Shown piece after piece: positions 1-8,254 of a DNA stretch of 64,000 bases (its first letter is position 1; each line of letters begins with the position of its first letter). The stretch is from Pseudomonas lalkuanensis (lineage in GTDB: Bacteria; Pseudomonadota; Gammaproteobacteria; Pseudomonadales; Pseudomonadaceae). The notes beneath the pieces are model-generated. The model worked only from the letters and a program-made list of their open reading frames with translations. It searched no databases and was not told the DNA's origin. Location: NCBI RefSeq assembly GCF_008807375.1, contig NZ_CP043311.1:5932001-5996000 (forward strand). The letters are read 5' to 3'. The translations under genes were made by a program, and so were the position numbers.

Positions 1-175
1 CGGGCGGGCAGGCGGGCTGCTCCAGGTCGCCGGCCACCGGCAGGACACCCGCCGGCAGCGCTGCGACCTGGCGACGCAGGCCATGGACGGTCCAACCGGC
101 CTGCAGCATCTGTTGCGCCAGGCGGCTGCCGACATCGCCACAACCGGCGATCAGGAGAGTAGGGGTATCGGACAT
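1..175 (-). CDS. NAD(P)-dependent epimerase/dehydratase family protein, N-terminal part
   Basis: Only the first 58 codons lie in the window; the gene runs off the left edge. The reading frame starts at the ATG complementary to 173-175. The N-terminus shows a short beta strand followed by the dinucleotide-binding pattern GCGDVGSRLA (G-x-G-x-x-G, residues about 11-20), as in extended short-chain dehydrogenase/epimerase folds. It is divergent from exbB, and the roughly 210-bp gap between them should hold both promoters. A protein of this type sits upstream of exbBD-tonB in other pseudomonads, from memory. The substrate cannot be told from this fragment. Confidence 0.8.
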   Translation of the reverse strand, partial: MSDTPTLLIAGCGDVGSRLAQQMLQAGWTVHGLRRQVAALPAGVLPVAGDLEQPACPP

Positions 176-388
176 CGGGGAGGCTCCGAAAAAGTGCTCA
201 GGATAGGGGCACTACCGGCTATCGCCAAATCGGGCGGCGAAGGGGGCGAAATGCAAAGTCAAGGAGCAGTTGTTATAAAGTCACTTTTACAAACAAGAAT
301 TACTTGCAATAATGCGAACCCTTCGGTCCAGGCCGACGCTCCAGCGCCGATGGACGAAACCGCCTCCTTTCCTTCAGGTCCGGCCAGC

Positions 389-1393
389 ATGAATTCCAAC
401 GCCCGCAACGCACAGCCCAACACCGCCTCCCGCCCGCCACGCCTGCTCGCGGCCCTGCTGATCAGCCTGATGCTGACGCCCAACGCTTCCTTCGCCGAGG
501 AGCCAACTGCGCAATCCGTCCCGGCTACCACCAGCCAGGCCGCCGCACCGGCCCCTGCCGCTGGCGCCGGCAACGCGCCCGCCACCGCCCCGGCCAACGG
601 TGCCGCTCCGGCTGTCGACGCCGCCGCCCAGAACCCGAACGCCCTGCCGACCGATCCGTTGGCCGCCGAGGCAGAAGGCGAGCAGATGCTGGCCCACGAC
701 CTGTCGCCCTGGGGCATGTACCAGAACGCCGACATCGTGGTGAAAGCCGTGATGATCGGCCTGGCCCTGGCTTCCGTCCTGACCTGGACCGTATGGATCG
801 CCAAGGGCTTCGAGCTGACCTCCGCCAAGCGCCGCCTGCGTCGTGAACTGGCCACCCTGAAGTCCGCCCGCACCCTGAACGACGCCAGTGAGAAGGTCAG
901 CAACGGCAACTGCGTGTCCCACTTGCTGGTGCAGGACGCCCAGGAAGAGCTGAAGCTCTCCAGCAACCTGCGCGAGAAGGACGGTATCAAGGAGCGCGTC
1001 AGTTTCCGCCTCGAGCGCCTGGTCGCCGCCAGCGGCCGCCAGATGAGCCAGGGCACCGGCGTGCTCGCCACCATCGGTTCCACGGCGCCCTTCGTCGGCC
1101 TGTTCGGCACCGTCTGGGGCATCATGAACAGCTTCATCGGCATCGCCAAATCCCAGACCACCAACCTCGCCGTGGTCGCCCCCGGTATCGCCGAAGCGCT
1201 GCTGGCCACCGCCCTGGGCCTGGTCGCGGCGATCCCGGCGGTGGTCATCTACAACGTCTTCGCCCGCTCCATTGCCGGCTACAAGGCGCAAGTTTCCGAT
1301 GCTTCGGCCCAGGTACTGCTGCTGGTCAGCCGCGACCTCGACCACCAGCCGGCCGACCGTGGCCAGTCTCCGCACATGGCAAAAGTGGGCTGA
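389..1393 (+). CDS. exbB: TonB-system energizer ExbB, proton-channel subunit
   Basis: ExbB (MotA/TolQ/ExbB family) forms the inner-membrane proton channel that, with ExbD, energizes TonB. The product is 334 aa from this start. Residues 1-36 look like a cleavable signal sequence ending NASFA, followed by an Ala/Pro-rich linker to about residue 90, an N-terminal extension common in Pseudomonas ExbB. A membrane segment lies near residues 112-135 (VVKAVMIGLALASVLTW), then a cytoplasmic loop. Two C-terminal segments carry the family hallmarks GLFGTVWGIMNSF and EALLATALGLVAAIPAV. The frame is open further upstream, but this start places the signal peptide correctly. The stop is 3 nt before exbD, so the genes form an operon with exbD and tonB. 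Confidence 0.93.
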   Translation: MNSNARNAQPNTASRPPRLLAALLISLMLTPNASFAEEPTAQSVPATTSQAAAPAPAAGAGNAPATAPANGAAPAVDAAAQNPNALPTDPLAAEAEGEQMLAHDLSPWGMYQNADIVVKAVMIGLALASVLTWTVWIAKGFELTSAKRRLRRELATLKSARTLNDASEKVSNGNCVSHLLVQDAQEELKLSSNLREKDGIKERVSFRLERLVAASGRQMSQGTGVLATIGSTAPFVGLFGTVWGIMNSFIGIAKSQTTNLAVVAPGIAEALLATALGLVAAIPAVVIYNVFARSIAGYKAQVSDASAQVLLLVSRDLDHQPADRGQSPHMAKVG

Positions 1394-1396
1394 TCC

Positions 1397-1822
1397 ATGG
1401 GAATCCATCTGAACGATGGTGGCGATGATCTCCAGGAAACCCACGAGATCAACGTCACCCCCTTCATCGACGTGATGCTGGTGCTGCTGATCATCTTCAT
1501 GGTCGCGGCCCCCCTGGCGACGGTCGACATCAAGGTCGACCTCCCCGCCTCCACCGCCAAGCCCGCGCCGAGGCCGGACAAGCCGATCTACCTGAGCATC
1601 AAGGAAGACAAGAGCCTGTACCTGGACAACGAGCAGGTCACCGAAGAGCAATTGGGCGGCGTGCTGGACAAGCTGACCAAGGCTGACAAGGAAAAGACCA
1701 TCTTCGTGCGCGGCGACAAGGTCGTCGAATACGGTCGCCTGATGGAAGTCATGGATGCCCTGCGCAGCGCCGGCTACCTGAAGATCGGCCTGGTCGGACT
1801 CGAGACGGTCGGGACTAAATGA
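1397..1822 (+). CDS. exbD: TonB-system energizer ExbD
   Basis: ExbD (TolR family) partners ExbB and couples proton movement to TonB. The product is 141 aa, the usual length. It has a short cytoplasmic tail, a single membrane helix at about residues 22-42 (FIDVMLVLLIIFMVAAP) containing the essential Asp at position 25, and a periplasmic domain from about residue 50 to the end. It starts 3 nt after exbB and overlaps tonB by 4 nt (ATGA), so translation is probably coupled across all three genes. Confidence 0.96.
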   Translation: MGIHLNDGGDDLQETHEINVTPFIDVMLVLLIIFMVAAPLATVDIKVDLPASTAKPAPRPDKPIYLSIKEDKSLYLDNEQVTEEQLGGVLDKLTKADKEKTIFVRGDKVVEYGRLMEVMDALRSAGYLKIGLVGLETVGTK

Positions 1823-2556
1823 GCCAAGGCAAACGCAAGCTGTCGCAATGGGGCGTCAGCCTGGTGGTCGTGCTCGGCCTGCACATCGGCCTCGGCCTCT
1901 GGGCGCTCTACTGGCGCCCCCATGCCGAGCCGATCGAGCTGCCGCCGGCCGCCATGATGGTGGAGCTGGAGCCCTTGCCGGCCCCTGCACCCACGCCGGC
2001 GCCTCCGCCGCCACCCCAGGTCGAGCCCGAACCCGAGCCGCTGCCCAAGCTGGTCGAAGCGCCGAAGCCGAAGATCGCCATCGCGCCCAAGCCCAAGCCG
2101 AAACCCAAGCCGCCGAAGCCGAAGCCGCCGGAACCCAAGCCTGAAAAGCCGCGGGAAACCGAGAGCGTGAAGGAAAGCGTCGCCGCGCCGACCACTCCGG
2201 CTCCGAGCGACAGCACGCCCGCTGCCCAGCAGCAGGCCGCCGCCAGCGCACCGTCCGACGCCAAGCCGACCTGGCAGAGCAAGCTGCTCAGCCACCTGGC
2301 CCGCTACAAGCGTTATCCGGATGACGCCCGCCGTCGCGGTTTCGAAGGGGTCAACCGCCTGCGCTTCGTGGTCGATGCCGAAGGCAAGGTGATCTCCTAT
2401 TCCCTGGTCGGCAAGTCCGGCAGCGCCTCGCTGGATCGTGCCACCCTGGAGATGATCCGCCGTGCCCAGCCGCTGCCGCCACCTCCGCCGGAACTGCTCA
2501 ACAACGGCTCCCTGGAAGTGGTCGCGCCCTTCGTCTACTCGCTGGACCGCCGCTGA
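1819..2556 (+). CDS. tonB: Energy transducer TonB
   Basis: TonB spans the periplasm and transmits proton-motive energy to outer-membrane siderophore and vitamin receptors. The product is 245 aa. It has an N-terminal membrane anchor at about residues 13-32 with His22 in the helix, a long Pro/Lys/Glu linker (repeated PKPKP and EPEP units, about residues 55-120) and a C-terminal TonB domain from about 155. That domain contains YPDDARRRGFEG and the GSASLDRATLEMIRRA segment. The ATG overlaps the exbD stop. A hairpin follows the stop codon, so the operon probably ends here. Confidence 0.95.
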   Translation: MSQGKRKLSQWGVSLVVVLGLHIGLGLWALYWRPHAEPIELPPAAMMVELEPLPAPAPTPAPPPPPQVEPEPEPLPKLVEAPKPKIAIAPKPKPKPKPPKPKPPEPKPEKPRETESVKESVAAPTTPAPSDSTPAAQQQAAASAPSDAKPTWQSKLLSHLARYKRYPDDARRRGFEGVNRLRFVVDAEGKVISYSLVGKSGSASLDRATLEMIRRAQPLPPPPPELLNNGSLEVVAPFVYSLDRR

Positions 2557-2559
2557 TTT

Positions 2560-2592
2560 CCAAGCGTCTGCGCACCTCGCGCAGGCGCTTGG
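2560..2592 (+). terminator. Hairpin after tonB
   Basis: The arms CCAAGCGTCTGCGC and GCGCAGGCGCTTGG pair over 14 positions with one G-U type mismatch and a 5-nt loop. The hairpin starts 3 nt after the tonB stop and is followed only by a short T-containing stretch. It probably ends the exbBD-tonB transcript before oxyR. Confidence 0.6.
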
Positions 2593-2642
2593 TTCCATTG
2601 ACTCCAGCCGCTATGCTTGCCGGACCTCAATGGAAAAATGCT

Positions 2643-3581
2643 ATGACCCTCACCGAATTGCGCTACATCGTCACCCTTGCCCAGGAACAGCATTTCGGCC
2701 GTGCTGCCGAGCGCTGCCACGTGAGCCAGCCGACCCTGTCGGTCGGGGTGAAGAAGCTGGAAGACGAGCTCGGCGTGCTCATCTTCGAACGCAGCAAGAG
2801 CGCGGTACGCCTGACTCCGGTCGGTGAAGGCATCGTCACCCAGGCGCAGAAGGTGCTGGAACAGGCCCAGGGCATCCGCGAGATGGCACAGGCCGGCAAG
2901 AATCAGCTCGCCGCGCCGCTCAAGGTGGGCGCCATCTACACCGTCGGCCCCTACCTCTTCCCGCACCTGATTCCGCAGCTGCACCGGGTTGCCCCGCAGA
3001 TGCCGCTGTACATCGAAGAGAACTTCACCCACGTCCTGCGCGACAAGCTGCGCACCGGCGAGCTGGACGCGATCATCATCGCCCTGCCCTTCGCCGAAGC
3101 CGACGTGCTGACCAAGCCGCTCTACGACGAACCCTTCTACGTGCTGCTGCCGTCCGGCCACCCCTGGACCGCCCGCGAGTCCATCGACAGCGAGATGCTC
3201 AACGACAAGAGCCTGCTGCTGCTCGGCGAAGGCCACTGCTTCCGCGACCAGGTGCTGGAAGCCTGTCCGAGCCTGCGCAAGGGCGGTGAAGACAGCGCCA
3301 AGCACACCACGGTGGAATCCAGCTCCCTGGAAACCATCCGCCACATGGTCGCCTCTGGCCTGGGCGTATCGATCCTGCCGTTCTCCGCGGTGGACAGCCA
3401 TCACTACGCCCCCGGCGTGATCGAGATCCGCCCGCTGACGCCGCCGGTGCCCTTCCGCACCGTGGCCATCGCCTGGCGCGCCAGCTTCCCGCGCCCGCGT
3501 GCCATCGAAGTACTGGCGGACTCCATCCGCCTCTGCTCCGTGGCCCACCCGGCAACCCAGGGCGAACCACAGCCGGCATGA
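2643..3581 (+). CDS. oxyR: Hydrogen peroxide-sensing LysR-type activator OxyR
   Basis: OxyR senses peroxide through a reversible disulfide and activates catalase, peroxiredoxin and related genes. The product is 312 aa from the ATG that gives MTLTELRYIV, matching the usual OxyR N-terminus. The LysR winged helix-turn-helix covers residues 1-60 (FGRAAERCHVSQPTLS is the recognition region). The redox cysteines fall at positions 199 and 208 in GEGHCFRDQVLEAC, the positions known from E. coli OxyR. The stop overlaps the recG start by 4 nt (ATGA), so the two are co-translated, as in other pseudomonads. Confidence 0.97.
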   Translation: MTLTELRYIVTLAQEQHFGRAAERCHVSQPTLSVGVKKLEDELGVLIFERSKSAVRLTPVGEGIVTQAQKVLEQAQGIREMAQAGKNQLAAPLKVGAIYTVGPYLFPHLIPQLHRVAPQMPLYIEENFTHVLRDKLRTGELDAIIIALPFAEADVLTKPLYDEPFYVLLPSGHPWTARESIDSEMLNDKSLLLLGEGHCFRDQVLEACPSLRKGGEDSAKHTTVESSSLETIRHMVASGLGVSILPFSAVDSHHYAPGVIEIRPLTPPVPFRTVAIAWRASFPRPRAIEVLADSIRLCSVAHPATQGEPQPA

Positions 3582-5653
3582 CCGAGCTGTCGCAAGTCCC
3601 GGTCACCGTGCTCAAGGGCGTGGGCGCCGCCCTGGCGGAAAAGCTCGCCAAGGTGGGCCTGGAGAACCTGCAGGACATCCTCTTCCACCTGCCCACCCGC
3701 TATCAGGATCGCACCCGCATCACCCCCATCGGTGAGCTGCGCCCCGGACAGGACGCGGTGGTGGAAGGCACAGTCGCCGGCGCCGATGTCGTCATGGGCC
3801 GCCGCCGCAGCCTGCTGGTGCGCCTGCAGGACGGCACCGGCACGCTCTCCTTGCGCTTCTTCCACTTCAGCCAGGCGCAGAAGGAAGGCCTCAAGCGCGG
3901 CACCCAGTTGCGCTGCTACGGCGAAGTGCGCCCCGGCGCCACCGGCCTGGAGATCTACCACCCGGAGTACCGCTCCCTCAGTGGCGATGAACCGCCACCG
4001 GTGGAACAGACCCTGACACCGATCTACCCCACTACCGAAGGCCTTACCCAGCAGCGCCTGCGTAGCCTCAGCCAGCTCGCACTGGCCCGCCTCGGCCCCC
4101 GGAGCCTGCCCGACTGGCTGCCCAGGGAGCTGGCGCGCGACTACCACCTGGGCTCGCTGGACGATGCGATCCGCTACCTGCACCGGCCGCCGCCGGACGC
4201 TGACCTGGAGGAGCTCGCCGAAGGCCAGCACTGGGCCCAGCAGCGCCTGGCCTTCGAGGAACTGCTGACCCACCAGCTGTCCCTGCAACGCCTGCGCGAA
4301 AGCCTTCGGGCCCAGCATGCGCCGCAGCTGCCGCCCGCGCGCAAGCTGCCGAAGCAGTACCTGGCCAACCTCGGCTTCCAGCCCACCGGCGCCCAGCAGC
4401 GGGTCGGCGCGGAAATCGCCTATGACCTGGCACAGCAGGAACCCATGCTGCGCCTGGTGCAGGGCGACGTCGGCGCCGGCAAGACAGTGGTCGCCGCCCT
4501 TGCCGCCTTGCAGGCCCTGGAGGCCGGCTACCAGGTGGCGCTGATGGCGCCTACGGAAATCCTCGCCGAGCAGCACTTCCTGAACTTCAGCAAGTGGCTC
4601 CAGCCACTCGGCATCGAAGTCGCCTGGCTTGCCGGCAAGCTCAAGGGCAAGGCCCGTGCCGCCGCCCTGGAGCAGATCGCCGGTGGCACGCCAATGGTCG
4701 TCGGCACCCACGCGCTGTTCCAGGACGAGGTGAAGTTCAAGCGCCTGGCCCTGGTGATCATCGACGAGCAGCACCGCTTCGGCGTCCAGCAGCGCCTGGC
4801 CCTGCGCCAGAAGGGTGTGGACGGCCGCCTCTGCCCGCACCAGTTGATCATGACCGCCACGCCGATCCCACGGACTCTCGCCATGAGCGCCTACGCCGAC
4901 CTGGACACCTCGATCCTCGACGAACTGCCCCCCGGCCGTACCCCGGTGAATACCGTGCTGGTGGCCGACAGCCGCCGCATCGAAGTGATCGAGCGGGTCC
5001 GGGCGGCGTGCCACGAGGGTCGCCAGGCCTACTGGGTCTGCACCCTGATCGAAGAATCCGAAGAGCTGACCTGCCAGGCGGCGGAAACCACCTTCGAAGA
5101 GCTCTCCTCGGCGTTGGGAGAACTGCGTGTGGGCTTGATCCACGGGCGCATGAAACCCGCCGAAAAGGCCGAAGTAATGGCCGAGTTCAAAGCCGGCGCC
5201 TTGCAACTGCTGGTGGCCACCACCGTGATCGAGGTGGGCGTGGACGTGCCCAACGCCAGCCTGATGATCATCGAGAACCCCGAGCGCCTCGGCCTCGCCC
5301 AGTTGCACCAGCTGCGCGGACGCGTCGGCCGGGGCAGCGCCGCCAGCCACTGCGTGCTGCTCTATCACGCGCCGCTGTCGCAACTCGGCCGCGAGCGCCT
5401 GGCGATCATGCGCGAGACTTGCGACGGCTTCGTCATCGCCGAGAAGGACCTGGAGTTGCGCGGTCCCGGCGAGATGCTCGGTACCCGCCAGACGGGCCTG
5501 CTGCAATTCAAGGTGGCCGACCTGATGCGCGACGCCGACCTGCTGCCGGCCGTGCGCGACGCAGCCCAGGCGCTGCTGGCCCATTGGCCTCAGCATGTCA
5601 GTCCACTATTGGAACGCTGGCTGCGCCACGGCCAACAGTACGGCCAAGTGTGA
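3578..5653 (+). CDS. recG: ATP-dependent DNA helicase RecG
   Basis: RecG is a superfamily 2 helicase that remodels stalled forks and Holliday junctions. The length, 691 aa, is normal. An N-terminal OB-fold wedge domain covers about residues 1-260 (GVGAALAEKLAKVGL helix-hairpin-helix motif near the start). The Walker A motif GDVGAGKT is at 296-303 and the DEQH Walker B motif at 396-399. The MTATPIPRTLA and GRMKPAEKAEVM motifs lie in the helicase lobes, with the QLRGRVGRG motif VI and the C-terminal TRAP region after them. The ATG overlaps the oxyR stop. Confidence 0.98.
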   Translation: MTELSQVPVTVLKGVGAALAEKLAKVGLENLQDILFHLPTRYQDRTRITPIGELRPGQDAVVEGTVAGADVVMGRRRSLLVRLQDGTGTLSLRFFHFSQAQKEGLKRGTQLRCYGEVRPGATGLEIYHPEYRSLSGDEPPPVEQTLTPIYPTTEGLTQQRLRSLSQLALARLGPRSLPDWLPRELARDYHLGSLDDAIRYLHRPPPDADLEELAEGQHWAQQRLAFEELLTHQLSLQRLRESLRAQHAPQLPPARKLPKQYLANLGFQPTGAQQRVGAEIAYDLAQQEPMLRLVQGDVGAGKTVVAALAALQALEAGYQVALMAPTEILAEQHFLNFSKWLQPLGIEVAWLAGKLKGKARAAALEQIAGGTPMVVGTHALFQDEVKFKRLALVIIDEQHRFGVQQRLALRQKGVDGRLCPHQLIMTATPIPRTLAMSAYADLDTSILDELPPGRTPVNTVLVADSRRIEVIERVRAACHEGRQAYWVCTLIEESEELTCQAAETTFEELSSALGELRVGLIHGRMKPAEKAEVMAEFKAGALQLLVATTVIEVGVDVPNASLMIIENPERLGLAQLHQLRGRVGRGSAASHCVLLYHAPLSQLGRERLAIMRETCDGFVIAEKDLELRGPGEMLGTRQTGLLQFKVADLMRDADLLPAVRDAAQALLAHWPQHVSPLLERWLRHGQQYGQV

Positions 5654-5744
5654 TGCAGTTCACAGCTCAACCGTCGCCTCGCCCCGACCACTTCCTGGCT
5701 GCTCGTTATACTCCGGGCAGAAAAATTCAAAGCTGGATGCTGCC

Positions 5745-7151
5745 ATGACCGAAGTCGCCCTCGCACCGGATTCCTCGCCACAACCGCCCGAAGTGATAGT
5801 GCAGCTGCTGGAGAAGCTCGGCCTGGCCTTCCAGGTTCGTCTGGAGCATCCGGGCCTGGCTGCTGCGCAGCGGGTCCAGTCGGTGCTGCTGGAAGACGCC
5901 GTCGGCGCACTCCTTGTGCTCTTCCCGCGCAGCCAACTGCTGGACCTCAACCGCCTCGCCGAACTCACCGGCCGCAAGCTGGTGGCGGTCAAGCCCGAGC
6001 GCCTCGAACGCATGCTCGGCAAGCACCAGCTGGGCACCCTGCCGGGCCTGCCACCGCTGACCAGCTCGCCGTGCCTGTATGACGAGCGCCTGCTGCAGGA
6101 GCCGCGCCTGCTGGTGGAGTCCGGCCAACCCGGCGTATTGCTCGAGCTGGCCAGCGAGGACTACCGCAGCCTGCTGGGCAAAGCCAGCGCCGCACGCTTC
6201 GGCGAACCCCTGGCAAGCATCCGTCCGAACCTCGACCGTCCGGCCGACGACCGCGCCGAAATCACCCAGGCCGTGCAGGCCTTCACCGCGCGCCGTATCC
6301 AGCAGCGCCTGGAAGAGACCATCGAGATTCCGCCGCTGGCCGAATCCGCGCAGAAGATCATCAAGCTCAGGGTCGACCCCAATGCCACCGTGGAAGACAT
6401 CACCGGCGTGGTGGAAACCGACCCGGCCCTGGCCGCCCAGGTGGTCAGCTGGGCGGCCTCGCCCTACTACGCCGCCCCCGGCAAGATCCGCTCGGTGGAA
6501 GACGCCATCGTGCGCGTGCTCGGCTTCGACCTGGTGATCAACCTTGCCCTTGGCCTGGCCCTGGGCAAATCCCTGAGCCTGCCCAAGGACCAGCCGCAGC
6601 AGGCCACACCTTACTGGCAGCAGGCGATCTACACCGCTGCGGTAATCGAAGGCCTGACCCGCGCCATGCCCCGCGCCCAGCGTCCCGAGACCGGCCTGAC
6701 CTACCTCGCCGGGCTGCTGCACAACTTTGGCTACCTGGTGCTGGCCCACGTCTTCCCGCCGCATTTCTCGCTGATCTGCCGGCATCTGGAGGTCAACCCG
6801 CACCTTTCCCACAGCTACATCGAGCAACATCTGCTGGGCATCACCCGCGAGCAGATCGGCAGCTGGCTGATGCGCTTCTGGGACATGCCGGAAGAGCTCT
6901 ACACCGCCCTGCGCTTCCAGCACGATCCCGACTACCAGAACGACAACGCCGCCTACCCCAACCTGGTGTGCCTGGCGGTCAGCCTGCTGCGCAATCGCGG
7001 CATCGGCTCAGGCCCGGAAGCCGTGATTCCGGACGACCTGTTCGAAGCCCTGGGTATCAGCCGCGAGAAAGCGGATGACGCCGTGAGCAAGGTGCTGCAG
7101 GCGGAAGCCGCGCTGCGCGAACTGGCGTCGCAGTTCAACGCGCCGCATTGA
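5745..7151 (+). CDS. YbaK-like domain fused to HDOD domain, putative signalling protein
   Basis: The product is 468 aa. Residues about 15-155 resemble the YbaK/ProRS-editing fold: the stretch ELTGRKLVAVKPERLERML followed by TLPGLPPL, a DERLL segment and GQPGVLLELASEDY follows that family's pattern. Residues about 190-400 form an HDOD domain (PPLAESAQKIIKLRVDPNA, VVETDPALAAQVVSWA, GLLHNFGYLVLAHVFP), a non-catalytic HD-related module found in signalling proteins. The ATG used is preceded by a short upstream region where the frame is open but lacks protein-like sequence. A strong terminator follows. The cellular role is unknown; a tRNA-related or regulatory role is inference. Confidence 0.85.
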   Translation: MTEVALAPDSSPQPPEVIVQLLEKLGLAFQVRLEHPGLAAAQRVQSVLLEDAVGALLVLFPRSQLLDLNRLAELTGRKLVAVKPERLERMLGKHQLGTLPGLPPLTSSPCLYDERLLQEPRLLVESGQPGVLLELASEDYRSLLGKASAARFGEPLASIRPNLDRPADDRAEITQAVQAFTARRIQQRLEETIEIPPLAESAQKIIKLRVDPNATVEDITGVVETDPALAAQVVSWAASPYYAAPGKIRSVEDAIVRVLGFDLVINLALGLALGKSLSLPKDQPQQATPYWQQAIYTAAVIEGLTRAMPRAQRPETGLTYLAGLLHNFGYLVLAHVFPPHFSLICRHLEVNPHLSHSYIEQHLLGITREQIGSWLMRFWDMPEELYTALRFQHDPDYQNDNAAYPNLVCLAVSLLRNRGIGSGPEAVIPDDLFEALGISREKADDAVSKVLQAEAALRELASQFNAPH

Positions 7152-7164
7152 TCCTGCAGGCATG

Positions 7165-7193
7165 AAAAGGGGCGCCACTGGCGCCCCTTTTTT
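7165..7193 (+). terminator. Intrinsic terminator after the HDOD gene
   Basis: AAAAGGGGCGCC-ACT-GGCGCCCCTTTTTT is a perfect GC stem with a 3- to 4-nt loop, a T run on the plus strand and an A run on the other side. It therefore reads as bidirectional and can also stop transcripts of the minus-strand SCP2-like gene. Confidence 0.9.
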
Positions 7194-7211
7194 CATCCCC
7201 TTTCCGCACGC

Positions 7212-7252
7212 TGTTGGAGCGATTTCAATCGCGAATGAACTCACTCCTACGG
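7212..7252. repeat. REP element
   Basis: The segment shows the Pseudomonas REP pattern: GGAGCGATTTCAATCGCGAATGAAC-type core with a CTCCTAC partner arm. It lies between two convergent genes, the usual place for REPs. Confidence 0.8.
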
Positions 7253-7264
7253 GGGGAAACAAGG

Positions 7265-7657
7265 TCAGGCGGCTTTCTTCTCGACGGCCTTTTTCTTCGG
7301 CACCAGGTGCTTGGTCAGGCCCTGGAACCAGATCACCAGCGCCGGATTGCCCTGGATCTGGATGTCCTTGTTCTGGATACCCTGCATGAAGGCGAGCTGC
7401 TTGTTCTTCGCGCTCATGGTGGCGAAACCGTAGGCACCGTCCTTGAAACCGATGGCGAAGGCAGGCGCGCTTGCAACGCCGCGTTTGCTGACGACGCGCT
7501 GGTCCCTGACGATGAAGTGACGGGCGATCTTGCCGTCCAGGGTGTGCAGCTGGAACACCAGGTCCTTGCCCGCCAGCTGCTGCTGGAAGTCGGCATTGTC
7601 ACGGCTGGCCTTGGCCATCAGGCGACCCAGCATCCAGAGAAGAAAGCGGAATTTCAT
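7265..7657 (-). CDS. SCP2-like small protein of unknown role
   Basis: The product is 130 aa from the ATG giving MKFRFLLWML. A short amphipathic or hydrophobic start is followed by a compact domain with FQLHTLDGKIARHFIVRD and IQIQGNPALVIWFQGL. This resembles the sterol-carrier-protein-2 fold, where a hydrophobic pocket binds lipids; the assignment is from pattern memory only. The C-terminus is basic (KKKAVEKKAA). Similar pseudomonad proteins have been labelled helicase in databases, but no helicase motif is present. The gene stands between HU and the HDOD gene and ends next to a REP and a bidirectional terminator. Confidence 0.75.
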   Translation of the reverse strand: MKFRFLLWMLGRLMAKASRDNADFQQQLAGKDLVFQLHTLDGKIARHFIVRDQRVVSKRGVASAPAFAIGFKDGAYGFATMSAKNKQLAFMQGIQNKDIQIQGNPALVIWFQGLTKHLVPKKKAVEKKAA

Positions 7658-7757
7658 GCGCGCACGGCCTCGAAGGATTGAGAAAGCGGCGCATTGTAGC
7701 GGTTTGCCGGCAGGACTACAGCCAGCCAAAGGAGGGTATGACGAGAGAGCGGGTGAA

Positions 7758-7786
7758 CTGCCCGGAACCTCCCCGGTTCCGGGCAG
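7758..7786 (-). terminator. Stem-loop after the HU gene
   Basis: A perfect 12-bp inverted repeat, CTGCCCGGAACC / GGTTCCGGGCAG, with a 5-nt loop lies just downstream of the HU stop. There is no clear T run on the minus strand, so it may act as an RNA end or stabilizer rather than a classical terminator. Confidence 0.5.
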
Positions 7787-7793
7787 AAGAAGC

Positions 7794-8066
7794 TTAGTTC
7801 ACGGCTTCTTTCAGCGATTTGCCCGGTTTGAAGGCGACAGTGTTGCTGGCCTTGATCTTGACCGGCTGACCCGTCTGCGGGTTCTTGCCGGTGCGGGCAC
7901 CACGATGACGTTGCAGGAAGGTGCCGAAGCCCACCAGCGTCACGCTGTCCTTGCGGTTCAGCGCGTTGGTGATTTCTTCGAGCACCGCATTGAGTACGCG
8001 ATTGGCCTGATCCTTGGTGAGATCGGCCTTTTCGGCGATAGCGGCGGCGAGTTCCGGTTTACGCAT
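7794..8066 (-). CDS. hupA: DNA-binding protein HU
   Basis: HU is a small dimeric nucleoid protein that bends and packages DNA. The product is exactly 90 aa, the family length, starting MRKPELAAAIAEKADL. It shows the HU signature GFGTFLQRHRGARTGKNPQTG and the beta arm Pro in KIKASNTVAFKPGK. Pseudomonads carry several HU paralogues. The symbol hupA rests on position next to the rubredoxin genes, recalled from P. putida, so the exact paralogue name is less certain than the family. Confidence 0.95.
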   Translation of the reverse strand: MRKPELAAAIAEKADLTKDQANRVLNAVLEEITNALNRKDSVTLVGFGTFLQRHRGARTGKNPQTGQPVKIKASNTVAFKPGKSLKEAVN

Positions 8067-8254
8067 AGATGCCTCTTTGACGGTTTGTTGTTTTTGTGTC
8101 CGTGCTGTCCTTCCAGAACAGCGCCCAAGGCGCCGCAACGGCTCTGCGCTGCGGCAGACCACGGGGAGGATGGCACGCCAATGGGCACTCCGCCAGTGTC
8201 CTCGGCGGGAATTCCGAAAGAACAGAACGATTATTCCGACAGAAGGGCTGACAT

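Noticed and set aside
291..320. Possible Fur box before exbB
   Set aside because: The AT-rich stretch around GAATTACTTGCAATAATG matches the 19-bp Fur consensus at only about half of positions on either strand. Iron control of exbBD-tonB is likely from biology but not shown by this sequence.
3404..5596. A 730-codon open frame antisense to recG
   Set aside because: recG has all helicase motifs in the other strand; the antisense frame is a product of GC-rich codon usage.
7165..7252. Attachment-site-like structure after the HDOD gene
   Set aside because: It is explained by a bidirectional terminator next to an ordinary REP element.
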